Shown: positions 21,080-32,628 of the stretch, one piece after another
Layout of the letters: each line of letters starts with the position of its first letter
Position numbering within the stretch: position 1 is the stretch's first letter
From: Plasmopara viticola
Lineage: Eukaryota; Oomycota; Peronosporomycetes; Peronosporales; Peronosporaceae
Direction of reading: 5' to 3'
Assembly (NCBI GenBank): GCA_001695595.3
Contig: MBPM02000040.1
Span: 372,001 to 436,000 of the forward strand
DNA: 64,000 bases
Translations under genes and position numbers: made by a program
The notes under the pieces: model-generated
What the model saw: the letters and a program-made list of their open reading frames with translations, nothing else
What the model was told of the DNA's origin: nothing
The model's database searches: none

Positions 21080-24000
21080 GCAGCTCAAGGAAAGCGCTCG
21101 CAATATTCTATTGTGTGGCTAAGGATTCGCAGCTGCTGTTAATTTGTTCGGCGAGTGGGGCTCAGGATGCGTGGTTGTGGCTTGAGGAACACTTCGAGAA
21201 GAAGAGCATTACGAATGGGCTCTTTCTTCGTCAGCACTTCTTCACGGCCAAGATTGATGGAGGAAAAGATGTGCTTTAGCACATAAAAAGCTGAAAAGGT
21301 TAGTAAAGAAGCTTAACGCTGTAGTAACTCCGATTTGTGAGGACAATCTGGCGATCATGCTCGTAAAAGGCTTAGCTTGTCGTACGCGTTTCTGCTCAAG
21401 GCGTTAAAGTTAAAAGCCGACTCCTTGTTGTGAGAGATCGTCACGTCTCGGCTGCTACACAAAGACCATAAAGCGCAAAAAGCATGATGGCGGTGTTTAT
21501 GGAGCAGCGCACGGCGATGATATAGCCTTTCCAATGATAGACAATGGACGGCGCATTGGATGGCAATCGCCAGTGAAGGCTAGCACGGCCTGTCACCAAT
21601 ATGAAGGGCATATGATTGGCATTGTCAAGTGCCCATGTTACAAAAAAATGACTTGGTCGACGTGGACATCTCGCGGACAAAAATGTAATGCAAGCAGCGA
21701 GAATGGGTAGTATTGTCATGTCGATGACAGCGCTTCCTGTAAAAGAAAAATTATGCACTGGCACATCTTAAAATTGCGCGCAATTGGTTTCTCGTTGGAT
21801 ACTCTACCAAAAGAGCTCATTTAAATTACGACGGGTGCCTTGCCAAAGCAAAATTCTCTGCAAGAAGTCTGGCGCTTGCGAAGGCAAAGAACTGTTTTAA
21901 GCTGTGCACGAAAGCGACATCTGCTGGCGGGGCCTGTGTAACTAATTGCTGGGATGTCATACGAACAATACTTTGTATTTTTAGCACCTTCGGATAGGTC
22001 ATATCGATCACAGCAACTTTCCCTATTGCCGCGAAAGGCTGTGATATGGATGGTAGACTAAGGTCAGTAAGCAAGTGAAGGATGCAGTTGGAAAATTGAC
22101 GCAAACAAGCTCAATTTAATCTTCTACAACTCGGCTATTCAAATGCTAAAACCATTTACAGCGATATGTGTGGACTTATGCAGATGGCAACATTAAAGTA
22201 GAAAGCATTACTTACTTCGTCACTTTCATCGACAAAAAGTTGCATTTCTGCGTTGTGTACCAAAGTCTGAAGTAGCGAACAAATTTGCGAGTTATATCGT
22301 ACTGGCCAATACTCAGATCATCATGCGCGATAAAACGCTTGTTTGCGCCAGCAATGAAGTGCAAAGGTTTGGATCAATGGGCAACTCTCGTGCGATATGA
22401 AGCATTTCACAGAAGTTTACGCTCCTTATCTTGACGGAGTTCCAGAGCGCATCAAACGAGCGTGGCCGATGCATGCTGGGATAGGCAAATTTGCCAATAT
22501 CATACTGGGCTAAAGCTGTTTTGTGTGGTGCAGCTTCTTGCATTTAAATTTATGACACGAGCTGTTAGCCATGCCGTTTCACAATCTCAAGTTTAAAATG
22601 GTAGACAGCCTTGATCAGCAGATCTCATGTCTCCATGAAGAATTATCTAAGTTTGACAGCTGCCGCTTTTTGGCTACTTAGAGCATGAATTGGCGTATCG
22701 GCTCGAGATGATTGTAAACGGTTGCGTACTGGCTAGTCGGAATGCACAATTTATTGAAGCTGCTATTGATTGAGGGATAAAAATTGACAAAACAGGAGAA
22801 GCAGTAATGGAAAAAGCTGAAACTACTAATTCTGAGTCATTGCATACTAAAGAAGCTATACAGAATCTGGCAGTTACCCTAATAGCTGACAGCACTCGGA
22901 GAATCATGCCATCGTTGATTTGCATTTTCAGTAACAAGTGACACTAACGGAATTAATTACTTGAAAAGCAGTACAGGTTTTGACAATGAAGAGGCCAAGA
23001 CTATACTGATCGCTGGATAAGAATGTGCAACTATCCAAGATTTTGAAGCAATCCTCGTTGTGAAATGAGCGAGGGGGATGTCGAAACCGTAGAAGTCGGC
23101 AATAGAATTCGGCAACGCAGACACTTGAAAATATATATATGATTCTAGTGAGCTCTTTTTGAAAGCTTGTGCCGTTGCCTATAGATCGCACGACTATTAG
23201 CTGTAGATGATGTTTCTGGATTGAGCAAATTTAAGCGAAAGAGATTGAGGCGTCCAAAATACGACTCATGCCAATTATTTTTGAGTATGGTGTTAATACG
23301 AAGTAAAGTTTGCCCAGAGGCTATTCTTCGATCGAATCGAAAAGTCTGTCGCTGGATGATGTCGGCAAATACCCAAAATGTTAAGGCAACGCTTGTTGTG
23401 GAAAGAATTGGCGACACTGTACAATTTGCCAACGGGACAATTGGAAGGAGATACATGACTTCGAGAAGGTTTTTGCAGTGACAAAATCTGGAATCTTGTG
23501 TCGTTGCCGAAAGATCACGAAAGCATTAATCGTAGATGAGGTTTTCGGATCGAGAAAAAACAAGCGGGAGAGATCGAGCAGTTCAATACACAACTCGTTT
23601 TTATAGTTTTTCCAAATGCATGGTGTCGCCTACGAAATTGGATTTGCCTCAAAATGTGCATTTTTTTATCAGGATCCTGATATGTCTGTCAGCCAAGCTC
23701 AAGTTGGCATTGCACCAAATTGATCCCAAAAAGCCTTTATCAAGAAGACTCTGAGTGGAGTCACCCGAATAAAACAGCCCGCCGAATATATTGACGGTGT
23801 AACTCAGACGATGTCTGCCGGCTAAAGTAATATCTTTGAGGTTAAAGGCTGTCGGACCGGATGCATGATTAGACCGTGTATACACTCCTGCTAGAGTTGA
23901 AGTTTAAGAAGTGTGACACCTACGATAACATTGAGGTCAAGCGGAATGATCATGAGTTGATCTTCGTGGCAATTTACACTAAGTTGATCTTTATGGTACT

Positions 24001-24640
24001 TGGCGCTGATGACTTGGTATTTGCATGCAGTGACGGCAATCTACCAAAGACAACCCGAGAAGATCCTTAAGCGAGCAATCTAAGATAGGTCGACTTACTT
24101 TCTTTTTAGTCATGGAATCCGATTAAGCAACATAGAAAGGAAATGCGTCTATTCTTCGCATAAGTTTGGACGACATCTTAGAAAGGCTAAGTATGGAGAC
24201 CAATAATCCATCAAGCCTTCCCAAGATCCAGTGTTTAAGTTGACCAAGTCTAGGCCAGATCTTTCAACCGCAGTATGAGCACGTTGCTTCTTTGCGGCAA
24301 GCCATGTCCGACCCCCGACAGGCACTCAAAATAGCTCTCCAATAAGAGCAAGGAATAATGACGCACGTCATCGGGTTCTAGGTGTGAATTCAAGTAGGAC
24401 TTTGAGGTTATATAGATGCGAATTGGGCAAAAGCTGAGTATGTGACTATGACAAAAGCAGCTCAAGAAAAAATTTGGCTGAGGACCTTCTCGTGCATGCT
24501 TTTCGAGATAGCAAGTGATCAAGCGGTCGAGCTCCATTAAGCTATATCGCATTGGCTAAGAACATCGAACTTCACAAGCACACAAGCACATCACCATTCT
24601 ATATTACGTCGTACGGAAAAAAGAAAGATAATCAAATGAC
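21080..24640 (+). pseudogene. decayed Ty1/copia retrotransposon, gag to RNase H
   Basis: Fragments in the right order and spacing read as one ancient copia polyprotein broken by stops and frameshifts. Gag (UBN2) is at 21080-21440 (NGLFLRQHFFTAKIDGGKD; LKRLVKKLNAVVTPICEDN). Integrase is around 22130-22560 (YSDMCGLMQ; FVTFIDKKLHFCVVYQ). Reverse transcriptase is at about 23040-24070 (WNLVSLPKDHESI; RNDHELIFVAIYTKL, where the YVDD box is lost). RNase H is at 24110-24640 (AEYVTMTKAAQEKIWLRTF). The gag-to-RT distance of about 2.4 kb equals that of the intact element at 40.6 kb. Amino-acid divergence is large, so this is not a recent copy of that element. LTRs were not identified. Confidence 0.72.
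22980..23590 (+). repeat. diverged ~330-bp tandem duplication within the decayed copia RT
   Basis: The segment around 23170-23225 (GTGCCGTTGCCTATAGATCG) recurs about 329 bp downstream at 23499-23554 (GTGTCGTTGCCGAAAGATCA). Both encode the W-L-P-L-P start of the reverse transcriptase. Flanking stretches also correspond (CGCTGGATAAGAATGTG against CGCTGGATGATGTCGG). The copies differ at many positions, so the duplication is old. Confidence 0.5.
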
Positions 24641-27600
24641 ACGCACGAGATGCGTGCCATTCCCATGACGAAATTATCCTGGCAATACAGTTCTACACAT
24701 TTCGGATCAAGCTCGGTATAGAAGCTACACAAGCTGCAAATATAGGAGAATTTTGCTTAATATTCGATTGCAGGAACGCTCCGTCCATCAGAATACAATA
24801 ATAGTTTACGGCGATATTTCAATAACGACTATCTGACAACAAGCAGCGATGGTGTCATGGATAGGCGCACTCAAGATAATTGTGCCCCGATGGTAAGGTG
24901 GTGGAGCCCGGCTAGTAAGTCGATATATTCAACTATAGGAAGCAAGCAGTTACGAACTAACGACCCAAAAAGCCGATTCATTTTGCAATTTAACAACAAG
25001 TGCACGCTGAATCTTTTTTTAATTAAATGGAGGCATGAACAAACTTCATAAGTTGATCACAAAGCGTATCTATGTAGAAGGCCTTTAAGTTCTTGATATC
25101 CTCGCTTCGCCTGGTCATGTACCTCGATTAAAACTGCGTTTGAAAGCGACAGTCGTATCCCAAACTATCTGGAATGCGCGCACCATGAGCGACTGTGGAG
25201 CAAAGATCTTGTTTTAAAGACGATCGACGGGAGCGAGGTGTACACAGTAATAACAATAAAGAATAAATAAATGGCTAAAGTACTGACTTTTGTATTCGAT
25301 ACACGAGTCAAAAGTACTTCAAATTGCCTAGAGATTTGCCTAAATAGACTGACTTAGTGACGCACAACCCATCATGTCTCCAGCATAGCAACTCAGGCTC
25401 TACCAAATTGTATAAGCGCATCTTACGATTCGGTACAAATCGATGTCCCTGTTGATTAGACGAAGAGCTGCATAGTGATTAAGCATTAGCGCTATCGCTA
25501 TTCAAAAGTGCATTCTAGGTGTGAAGCAGCATTCAAGCATCACGTTGTCCGTATCACGTTCAATCATGGTCTTGTGTAATGTGTGCATCTATTCCTCAAG
25601 ACGAATGCCGGGACTGCAGCCATGATGCGCTATCTTGAAAAGCTAAGGGACATTATCTTGGTCCCGTTGCAAGTTTTGCACATCAAAATCTTGGTATTGA
25701 AAACACATTTTAATTGCTGGAGTAATTTAGATAGAGATCTGCGTCTCATACTAAACCAAAATGTAGAATAAAGGTCAGAAACGTAAACTTGCACTTCTCC
25801 TGAACAAAGACTACGGCAGCTCCGTAGTATTTGTCGTCACAAGGCAACGCCAATTAATACAACTGGATTCAAAAACATGAACATGTCTTACTGCACGAGC
25901 AAGCGTACCGCATTTTGCACCAAAAGACCTCTCACGACGTGTCCTAGCGCGAGATGTTCGATATGCGTCAACAAGCGAGGCATAATTGTGCGTACTGCTA
26001 GATCGTATACATTCCGAAGGCGTACACGCAACTTATATGAGCATATTGCGTGATCAAATTTATCTGCTTTACCACTAAGAGCTGCCGCGATAATAAGCAA
26101 GCATCCTTTTATATTCCTCATCGCTTCAATGCATCGGAAAACAGTCGATCGAAAAACTGCTTACATCACAATTCACTTGTAAGGGCTTAAAAATGACGAT
26201 CGGCATCAGAAGAGGAGTGGGGATACAGGGTGTGTAATTGCTTTGAAAGCAGCCCTTTAATATCAGCTCTAACATCAACCTGAAGATCAAACTTCAATTT
26301 CTGCTAGAGATGACCGTATCAGCGGACGGATAAATAAACTAATGTATTTGAATAGTCGTAAAGGGTTTTGTGCAATTAGCGAAGCTGTTTCTGTTTCCAA
26401 TACACACATGGCCTCCACCCGTTTTGTTTTTGCATTTTTGCTGACAAACTCCGAAACCTTAAGAACTTAATAAAAAATCAAAATTGGTGTACAGCTAGCA
26501 TATTTACGTTTCTCCAAATACACCTACATTTCATCAAGCACATGACAGATAGATTAAGCACTAAGATGAGCCTTTAAGATATGTTTGCAAATACCGTTGA
26601 AGTAGCTAGCCGTAGGCTCTTGGGATAGTATCGAAATAAATTAAAGGTCACCCTAACAAAAGCGGAAGCGGTGCACTTAAGTTCCTGTGGAATAGCATTT
26701 CAATGGATCTCAATGTGTGCTGACAACGATCAGCGGCACATCGCTTTGATTTAATCAGAATCTTAAAGAAGCTCCTCATCAAAATGAGAGCCCTATGCAT
26801 AGTGTTGCCAGGCTTCACATTAGTGACGCACTACAGACTCGCTATTTGTACACAATGCGTAAAGCTATTGTGTGGATAAACGCGTTCTCGAATGAGAACA
26901 TCCCGGCTAAAATTTTAAAAACGGAGCCAATAATTTAGTGAAATCTTGGTGAAGCAGCAGCTACTTCAACGTTGCTCCAGATGTAAGGTTACCTCCTACT
27001 ATACTTCCCAATTTAAAAAAATTCGGCAACGATGTAACCTGTGAATGTAGATAAGCTGGTGGACATGATGTGCAGATGTGTGCCCAAGGTTTCAAGATCC
27101 GCTAAAGATAATAAGTGTGGCTAATAAGTTACTTTGATGCTTTGTCAACCTTGAAAGAAAATCGTAGCCAACGTTATTTCTAACCAATTTGATGTCAAGA
27201 CGTGTGATTCGACGAACTAAATGATAGGAAGAGCTATTGCCTTTTTCCGCAAAAGTTGTGGCAGTTCCGCTTCACTTCAGTGGCTCGTATCATCGAAGTG
27301 CAAACTGTCTAATAAGGCGTATAAAATTAGTTTGTAGGGTAGATAGAGATAAATGTCACAACACTCCAGCGTGCGGCTGAATGACAATAGATTGACTCGT
27401 TGCTTTTGTTTTCAAACTGCAGCCTCATGTGGACAAAAATGTGGCAGCTCTTTTAACAATTCTCTGAGCTTTGAATGGTAGACGCTCACCTGACTTCACA
27501 AAAAACACGCAGCAGCTGTGGGTGCGTCTCTGCTCCGCAATGTCTGCTATGCAAATTATGATACTTACGGAGAACCGATAGAAACTTCTCTTGCCTTGGT

Positions 27601-29636
27601 CATTTGCTTTTTGAAGAAAGAGCAGCAGCTCCTGTGCGACAAAGCATATTACTCTAAAGATTAGGATTGATGGTTACGCTATTGCTTCGTCGGGGTAATC
27701 TTGAGATCACCATAATCCTCGCAGTAGATCAGGATTCCATTGAGCAGATGACCGACGAGGTTCACAGCTGCTTGACTGCCGTGTGACTATGCGCGAGGTG
27801 CGTTGTTTGGTCATAGAAGCTGATTCTTTGCGTAGCACAACGAGCTGCATGCTCAATCGACAACTTTACGCTTCTCAGCCTTAAGGCCATTGTAGTGGTG
27901 GCTATATCAGATATCTATCAGAATACTCGACTTATCAACGAGGTTGAGTACAGGGGCAACGATTTGCAGGGGTTCTGAAGCATCACATGACTCATTTAAA
28001 ATGTAAGACCTGATAAAAAAGCAATTCTGAGACGATCAATTCAAAGCTTCAAAAGGGACGACGTCGGGACTAGTAGAGATATGACGAGCTGAAAAGCCTT
28101 AACTGATTGACTCTTAATCAATTGTTAAAATCGTCTTACGTCTAATCGGTCAAGGCGATAGCACAGTTGTTCGTCCACCCTGATTGGATATCGAGATGAC
28201 ATAGCGTACCAAGTGGCGGTAATTTGACACATCATTTCTCGCAAAAGGATCTTGTAAGTACACGCGTAGCCTCGGCGGTCAACCAATTTTCGAGCTGACA
28301 GGAAGCACGCAGACATAAGCACAAGACAGACAATAATATGGATGCAGCTTCATTGGCTGTCTCCGATTGAGAATCATTGACGGGCTCAAATGTGACAAAA
28401 TTTTGCCTTGATGATTTTTAAGTCATATTTGAAGGATGGTCACAATTTATTGCCACCGGTTAACAAATATGAAACACTACTTTATCACAATAAAGAAGAT
28501 TAGTTTATGAGCATCGCGGTTGACAGCATGAGCCAAAGAGTTGCTTTATCTGCAACAGGCGAGTCTCATAGTTTCCCGATACTATTGCCTTCTGCGCAGG
28601 CATTCCACAAATAAAGCGATAGCTAAGTCCGCCATATGCAATTTGCGATCCCATTATATTAGTTTCGAAAAATAGGTTAGACATATGGCCGCTACGATGT
28701 CGTGAGATCATGTTTAAGCTCCGCCCTCGGAGCTGAAAGACACCTATACATGTGCAGGGTGCAAATCGTAGCATACTCGCTCGGTTGTCCGTATGCACTT
28801 TCACGTAGCAGCGATGACACGAAGCATCAAGATGTTCAGGTGAAAATTACATACAGCTTGTACCTTGCCAAGAAACGGACAGCGTTGTTGTACACTGCGA
28901 ATACTTGGTACGACGCCAGTATCATGGCATTGCAATAACGTTTGCCATGTGCTAATGGACGACAATACTATGGTTTACATGTAATTGTGCATAAAAAAAT
29001 CATAACAAAGTATTGCAATTGGTGCAGACGCATGTGTGGGTATGTGAAATCCAACCTTCGATCCCTGCTTATGTGGAAACACCGGCCAATCAGACTAAGT
29101 GTGCCCGGTATGCACTTGTGTAAAATGAACCCAAGCACTTATGCGCCGCATTACTACTTAAAATGTGAGCATGCATCGTTACTTCGATTAGACAATTATA
29201 AAGTGCTTTTGTCAATAACCGGTACGTACGTACATCGCAGGGTCTATGTGCGGTTACGGCACTAACGTGCGTGCGTGGCTGTCGCAGCGACAACAGACAG
29301 TAATGTACCGGTTACTGAGTCAAATGTGCTGTCATATCTATGCAATTTTTATGGGCAATCGTCGGTTTGCGACGAAAGGGACATAGACCAATATTCAAAG
29401 TAATACCGGTACTATCCGTTTGGAGGGTCCGCCACAAAGTCACCCGCCAATTGAGAACTCGCAAGACAGACGCGGAACCGCCGCAGCTGAACGCAACAGC
29501 TGACTAAGCGATAGTAAGGAGTGAGACTAGTGCAAGTGTCGCTGGTTGCTACTTATCAATCCCAAGAACAAGCGAAAATAAAGATATCGCAGCGAATTCA
29601 AGCCCCTTTTCCTTATCAACGAGCTTTTCTTACAGC
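24641..29636. other. 5 kb of gene-poor, decayed DNA upstream of alpha-actinin
   Basis: No gene is supported. An RNase H scrap at 26590-26800 is listed separately. A minus-strand ATG ORF at 25888-26121 begins MRNIKGCLLIIAAALSG, like a signal peptide, but has no further recognisable motif. The last few hundred bases before 29637 presumably hold the alpha-actinin promoter. Confidence 0.35.
26590..26800 (+). pseudogene. fragment of a copia RNase H domain
   Basis: The plus strand reads YRNKLKVTLTKAEAVHLSS and then ISMCADN, resembling the copia RNase H core (SK-VTLSTAEAEYLSL ... DN). Stops follow shortly after. It is too far from the RNase H at 24.5 kb to be the same element, so it marks a second old insertion. 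Confidence 0.35.
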
Positions 29637-32532
29637 ATGGCTGGGTACACGGAAGAGTGGGTCGATGTGCAGAAGAATACCTTCACAAGAGTACGTGTGT
29701 AAATGCAGAGGCGAGGAAAAGAGACGAGATTATAATGCTTGTGTTCTGTAGTGGGCCAACACGTACCTGTCGCGCAAGCGCATGACGATCGGGGACTTGT
29801 ACGAGGATCTTAAGGACGGCATTCGTCTCATTTCTCTGCTACAAATTATCTGCCGGGAGAAAGTGTGCCGCGTACGTCTCTTCCTTGGTAAAATGGATAG
29901 AATTAGGATGTTTCTCACAAGTATCTGCTTTATTCTTGTTTGTTGACAGAAATTCAACAAAAAACCACGTATGCGCATCCAAAAGATGGAGAACCTCAAC
30001 TTTGCGTTTGCGTTTATGCAAAAAAAGAATGTCAATGTAACAAACATTGGATCGTCCGACATTCTCGACGGCAACAACAAGTTGGTGCTTGGTCTCATGT
30101 GGACCCTGATCAAAGCCTTCCAAGTGGCTGAGATTGACGTTGAAGGAGTCTCGGGCAAGGATGGATTGTTGCTCTGGGTCAATCGCTCACTGGCGGATTA
30201 TCCGACGATCGAAGTCAAGAACTTTTCTGGCAGTTGGGCCGACGGCATGGCTTTTTGTGCTCTTATCCACCGCTATGCGCCTACGCTCATTGATTTCCAT
30301 TCGTTGAACCCTAAAGATGCACAGACCAATGTCAAGCTCGCGTTTGACATTGCTCGTGAAAAATTTCGCATTCCGCAGCTTTTGGAGGTTGAAAATGTGG
30401 CTGGACAGATCAAGCCGGACGAAAAAAGTATCACGACGTACGTGTCCTTGCTCTTTAAAGAATTTGCGTCGGGTGTGCAAAAGAAGAAAGCCGTGACGAC
30501 GATTTCTAAAGCACTGAATATTGCCCAACGTCATCGAGAGTTGTCAATTGAGTTTAACAAAAACGCATCGGGGCTTCTCGAGTGGCTGCAGCAGCAGACG
30601 GAATGTTTTCAGACACTGGGGCAGCCTCGCCATATTCCAGACATTAAAGAGGCATTGGCCCGTCATCTGGACTACAAGAAGAACGATAAACCACCGCGTG
30701 AAGCGCAATTTGTGGCTGTGGAAGGATGCGCTGGACGATGGATTGCAAGCTGCAAGAACAATGGGCGGGCAGTGCCGAATTTAGACCCTCCTCTTGAAAA
30801 GCTCCAGGCGCTCAAAGCACAGTTGGACGAGCTCGAGACAGCTTTTGAGCTGAAGCTACGTCAAAACCTGGAAAGTTTTCAAAAGACGGAAATTTTTCTC
30901 ACTAAAGTGGTAAAAGATTTGGAAAAGGTCGAGGCGTGGGCCAAGGAGAAGGAGGCGCTGTCTTTGTTTTCCGACGACTTGCGCGTCACCTCTACAGCTG
31001 ACGCCGAGGAGAAGCTGGAAAGCATTGCTTTTTTGCAGGACATTGAGCTTCCTCGCTACAAGCAGTTGTTGGCAACCGTCGTGAATGAAGCCGACGGATT
31101 GTCGGTGGAGCACGATAACACAAAAGCTACGTTGGAGCGTTTAGAGGCGATGAAGAATTTTGTTGCCATGGCAGAAGAAACGGTGGAAGGGGTCAAGGTC
31201 AAGTTGGACGAATGTTTGCGCGTGCAACAGAATATGGACGCTGTGGCCAAGGATGCCAAGACGCTGATGCGGAACCTCAAGTACGTTATTGAAGAGATGG
31301 ACGAGGAGGTGGAGGCAGCCACAAAGCTTGAAGATGTGTCGACGGCAGGTGTCGTCGCTGCCAAGCACCTGTTTGACACTGTGCTCGTTCCTAAGGTGCA
31401 AAACGCTGTGGTAAGCGAGAATGAAAAGCTGATTGAAAAGAAGCACATTTTGGCCGACGCTGGTCGTGGCAATGATGTGGCGCTTATTGAAAAGACCAAT
31501 GCGCGTGTACGGAAGCTGCTGGACTCGCTGGCTGAGAAACGTGGCTATTACGAAGAAGAACTCGCAACCGTGGAAAAGCGCGACGAAGTGTGTCGCGAGT
31601 TTGCGAACTTGTCTGCTCGTATCAAAGAGCGTTGCGCTCAGAGCACGCAGTCGATCAACGTCGTTGAGGGATCGCTGAAGGACCAGTTTAAGTCGATAGT
31701 GCAGCTGCGTCACCGTTTGTTCCGCTCAAATACGATTGTTGATGTGGGCGATGAAGCCGAGGGGAAGCCCGCAGATCCCGAAATCACTGGTGCTGAGGCG
31801 CCTTTTGCAGAGACTGTTGCTCCAGAAAGTGAGGAAGGCGACAAGCTGAAGGATGTGGCTGGTGAGATAAAGGAGATTAAAGCGAAGCAAGTAGAGGATG
31901 CACAAGCCCAGGCTATAGGTATCATGACGCCGCTTACCGAAGATATGGAAAAACTGGAGCGTATTCATGAGGAGCTGGAACGGCTGCAAGTGCACACGAA
32001 CCCGTTCACTACGGACACGATTCACGGTCTACGTGCGCAGTTCTCGTCGCTTGAGACAGCTGTCCGCGATCGAGTCAAGTCGCTGGAAATGGAGCTGGCA
32101 TTGAGCGAAGTTGGCAGTCTGACTGTTCAACAGGCGAAAGAAATTAAAGAAGTATTTGATCACTTTGACCTGGACAATGACGGTGTTCTTGCTCGCGACG
32201 AATTCATCATGGCGTGCAAAGGTCTTGGTCTAAGTCTAAGCGAAGACGACTGCCACGACTACTTTGACAAGATTGATGTGGAGGACAATGATGAGATTTC
32301 GTTTGATGGTTTTGCCATGTTTTGCACGGAGCAACTGCAAAGCGGTTCGACCAAGGACGATGTCTTCGAGGCGCTCGACATTCTCACGGGTGAAGAAATT
32401 ACGTTGGAGTTGATTGAGGAGCGTTTTGACGCATCCCAAATTGAATTTATTAAGAAACATGCACCAGAGCTTCTCGATGGGAGTCAAACGGTCGACGCGG
32501 CGAAGTTTACGGACTTTATCTTTAGTTTGTAA
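29637..32532 (+). CDS. alpha-actinin
   Basis: Exons 29637-29690, 29752-29871 and 29950-32532 give about 918 residues with phase-0 GT-AG introns of 61 and 78 nt. The N-terminal actin-binding region starts MAGYTEEWVDVQKNTFTR, the first intron splitting the actin-binding signature (FTR|WANTYL). Two calponin-homology domains occupy about residues 15-245 (DGIRLISLLQIICREKV; NFSGSWADGMAFCALIH). A spectrin-like coiled rod follows to about residue 780. Two EF-hands come next, near residues 795 (DHFDLDNDGVLARDEF, with the canonical ligands) and 831 (DKIDVEDNDEISFDGF), and the C-terminal Ca-insensitive EF pair ends the protein. Alpha-actinin dimers cross-link actin filaments in the cytoplasm. The rod is long enough for about four repeats. 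The gene converges on CFAP206 with 96 bp between stop codons. Confidence 0.93.
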
Positions 32533-32628
32533 GTACATCCAAGCTAAGACGTCGGGATTTAGGTGGGAACTTAAGCTTGCTCCTGAATTTTTTACGGTTT
32601 AACTTTTTTTCGATTTGAAAAGCATTTT

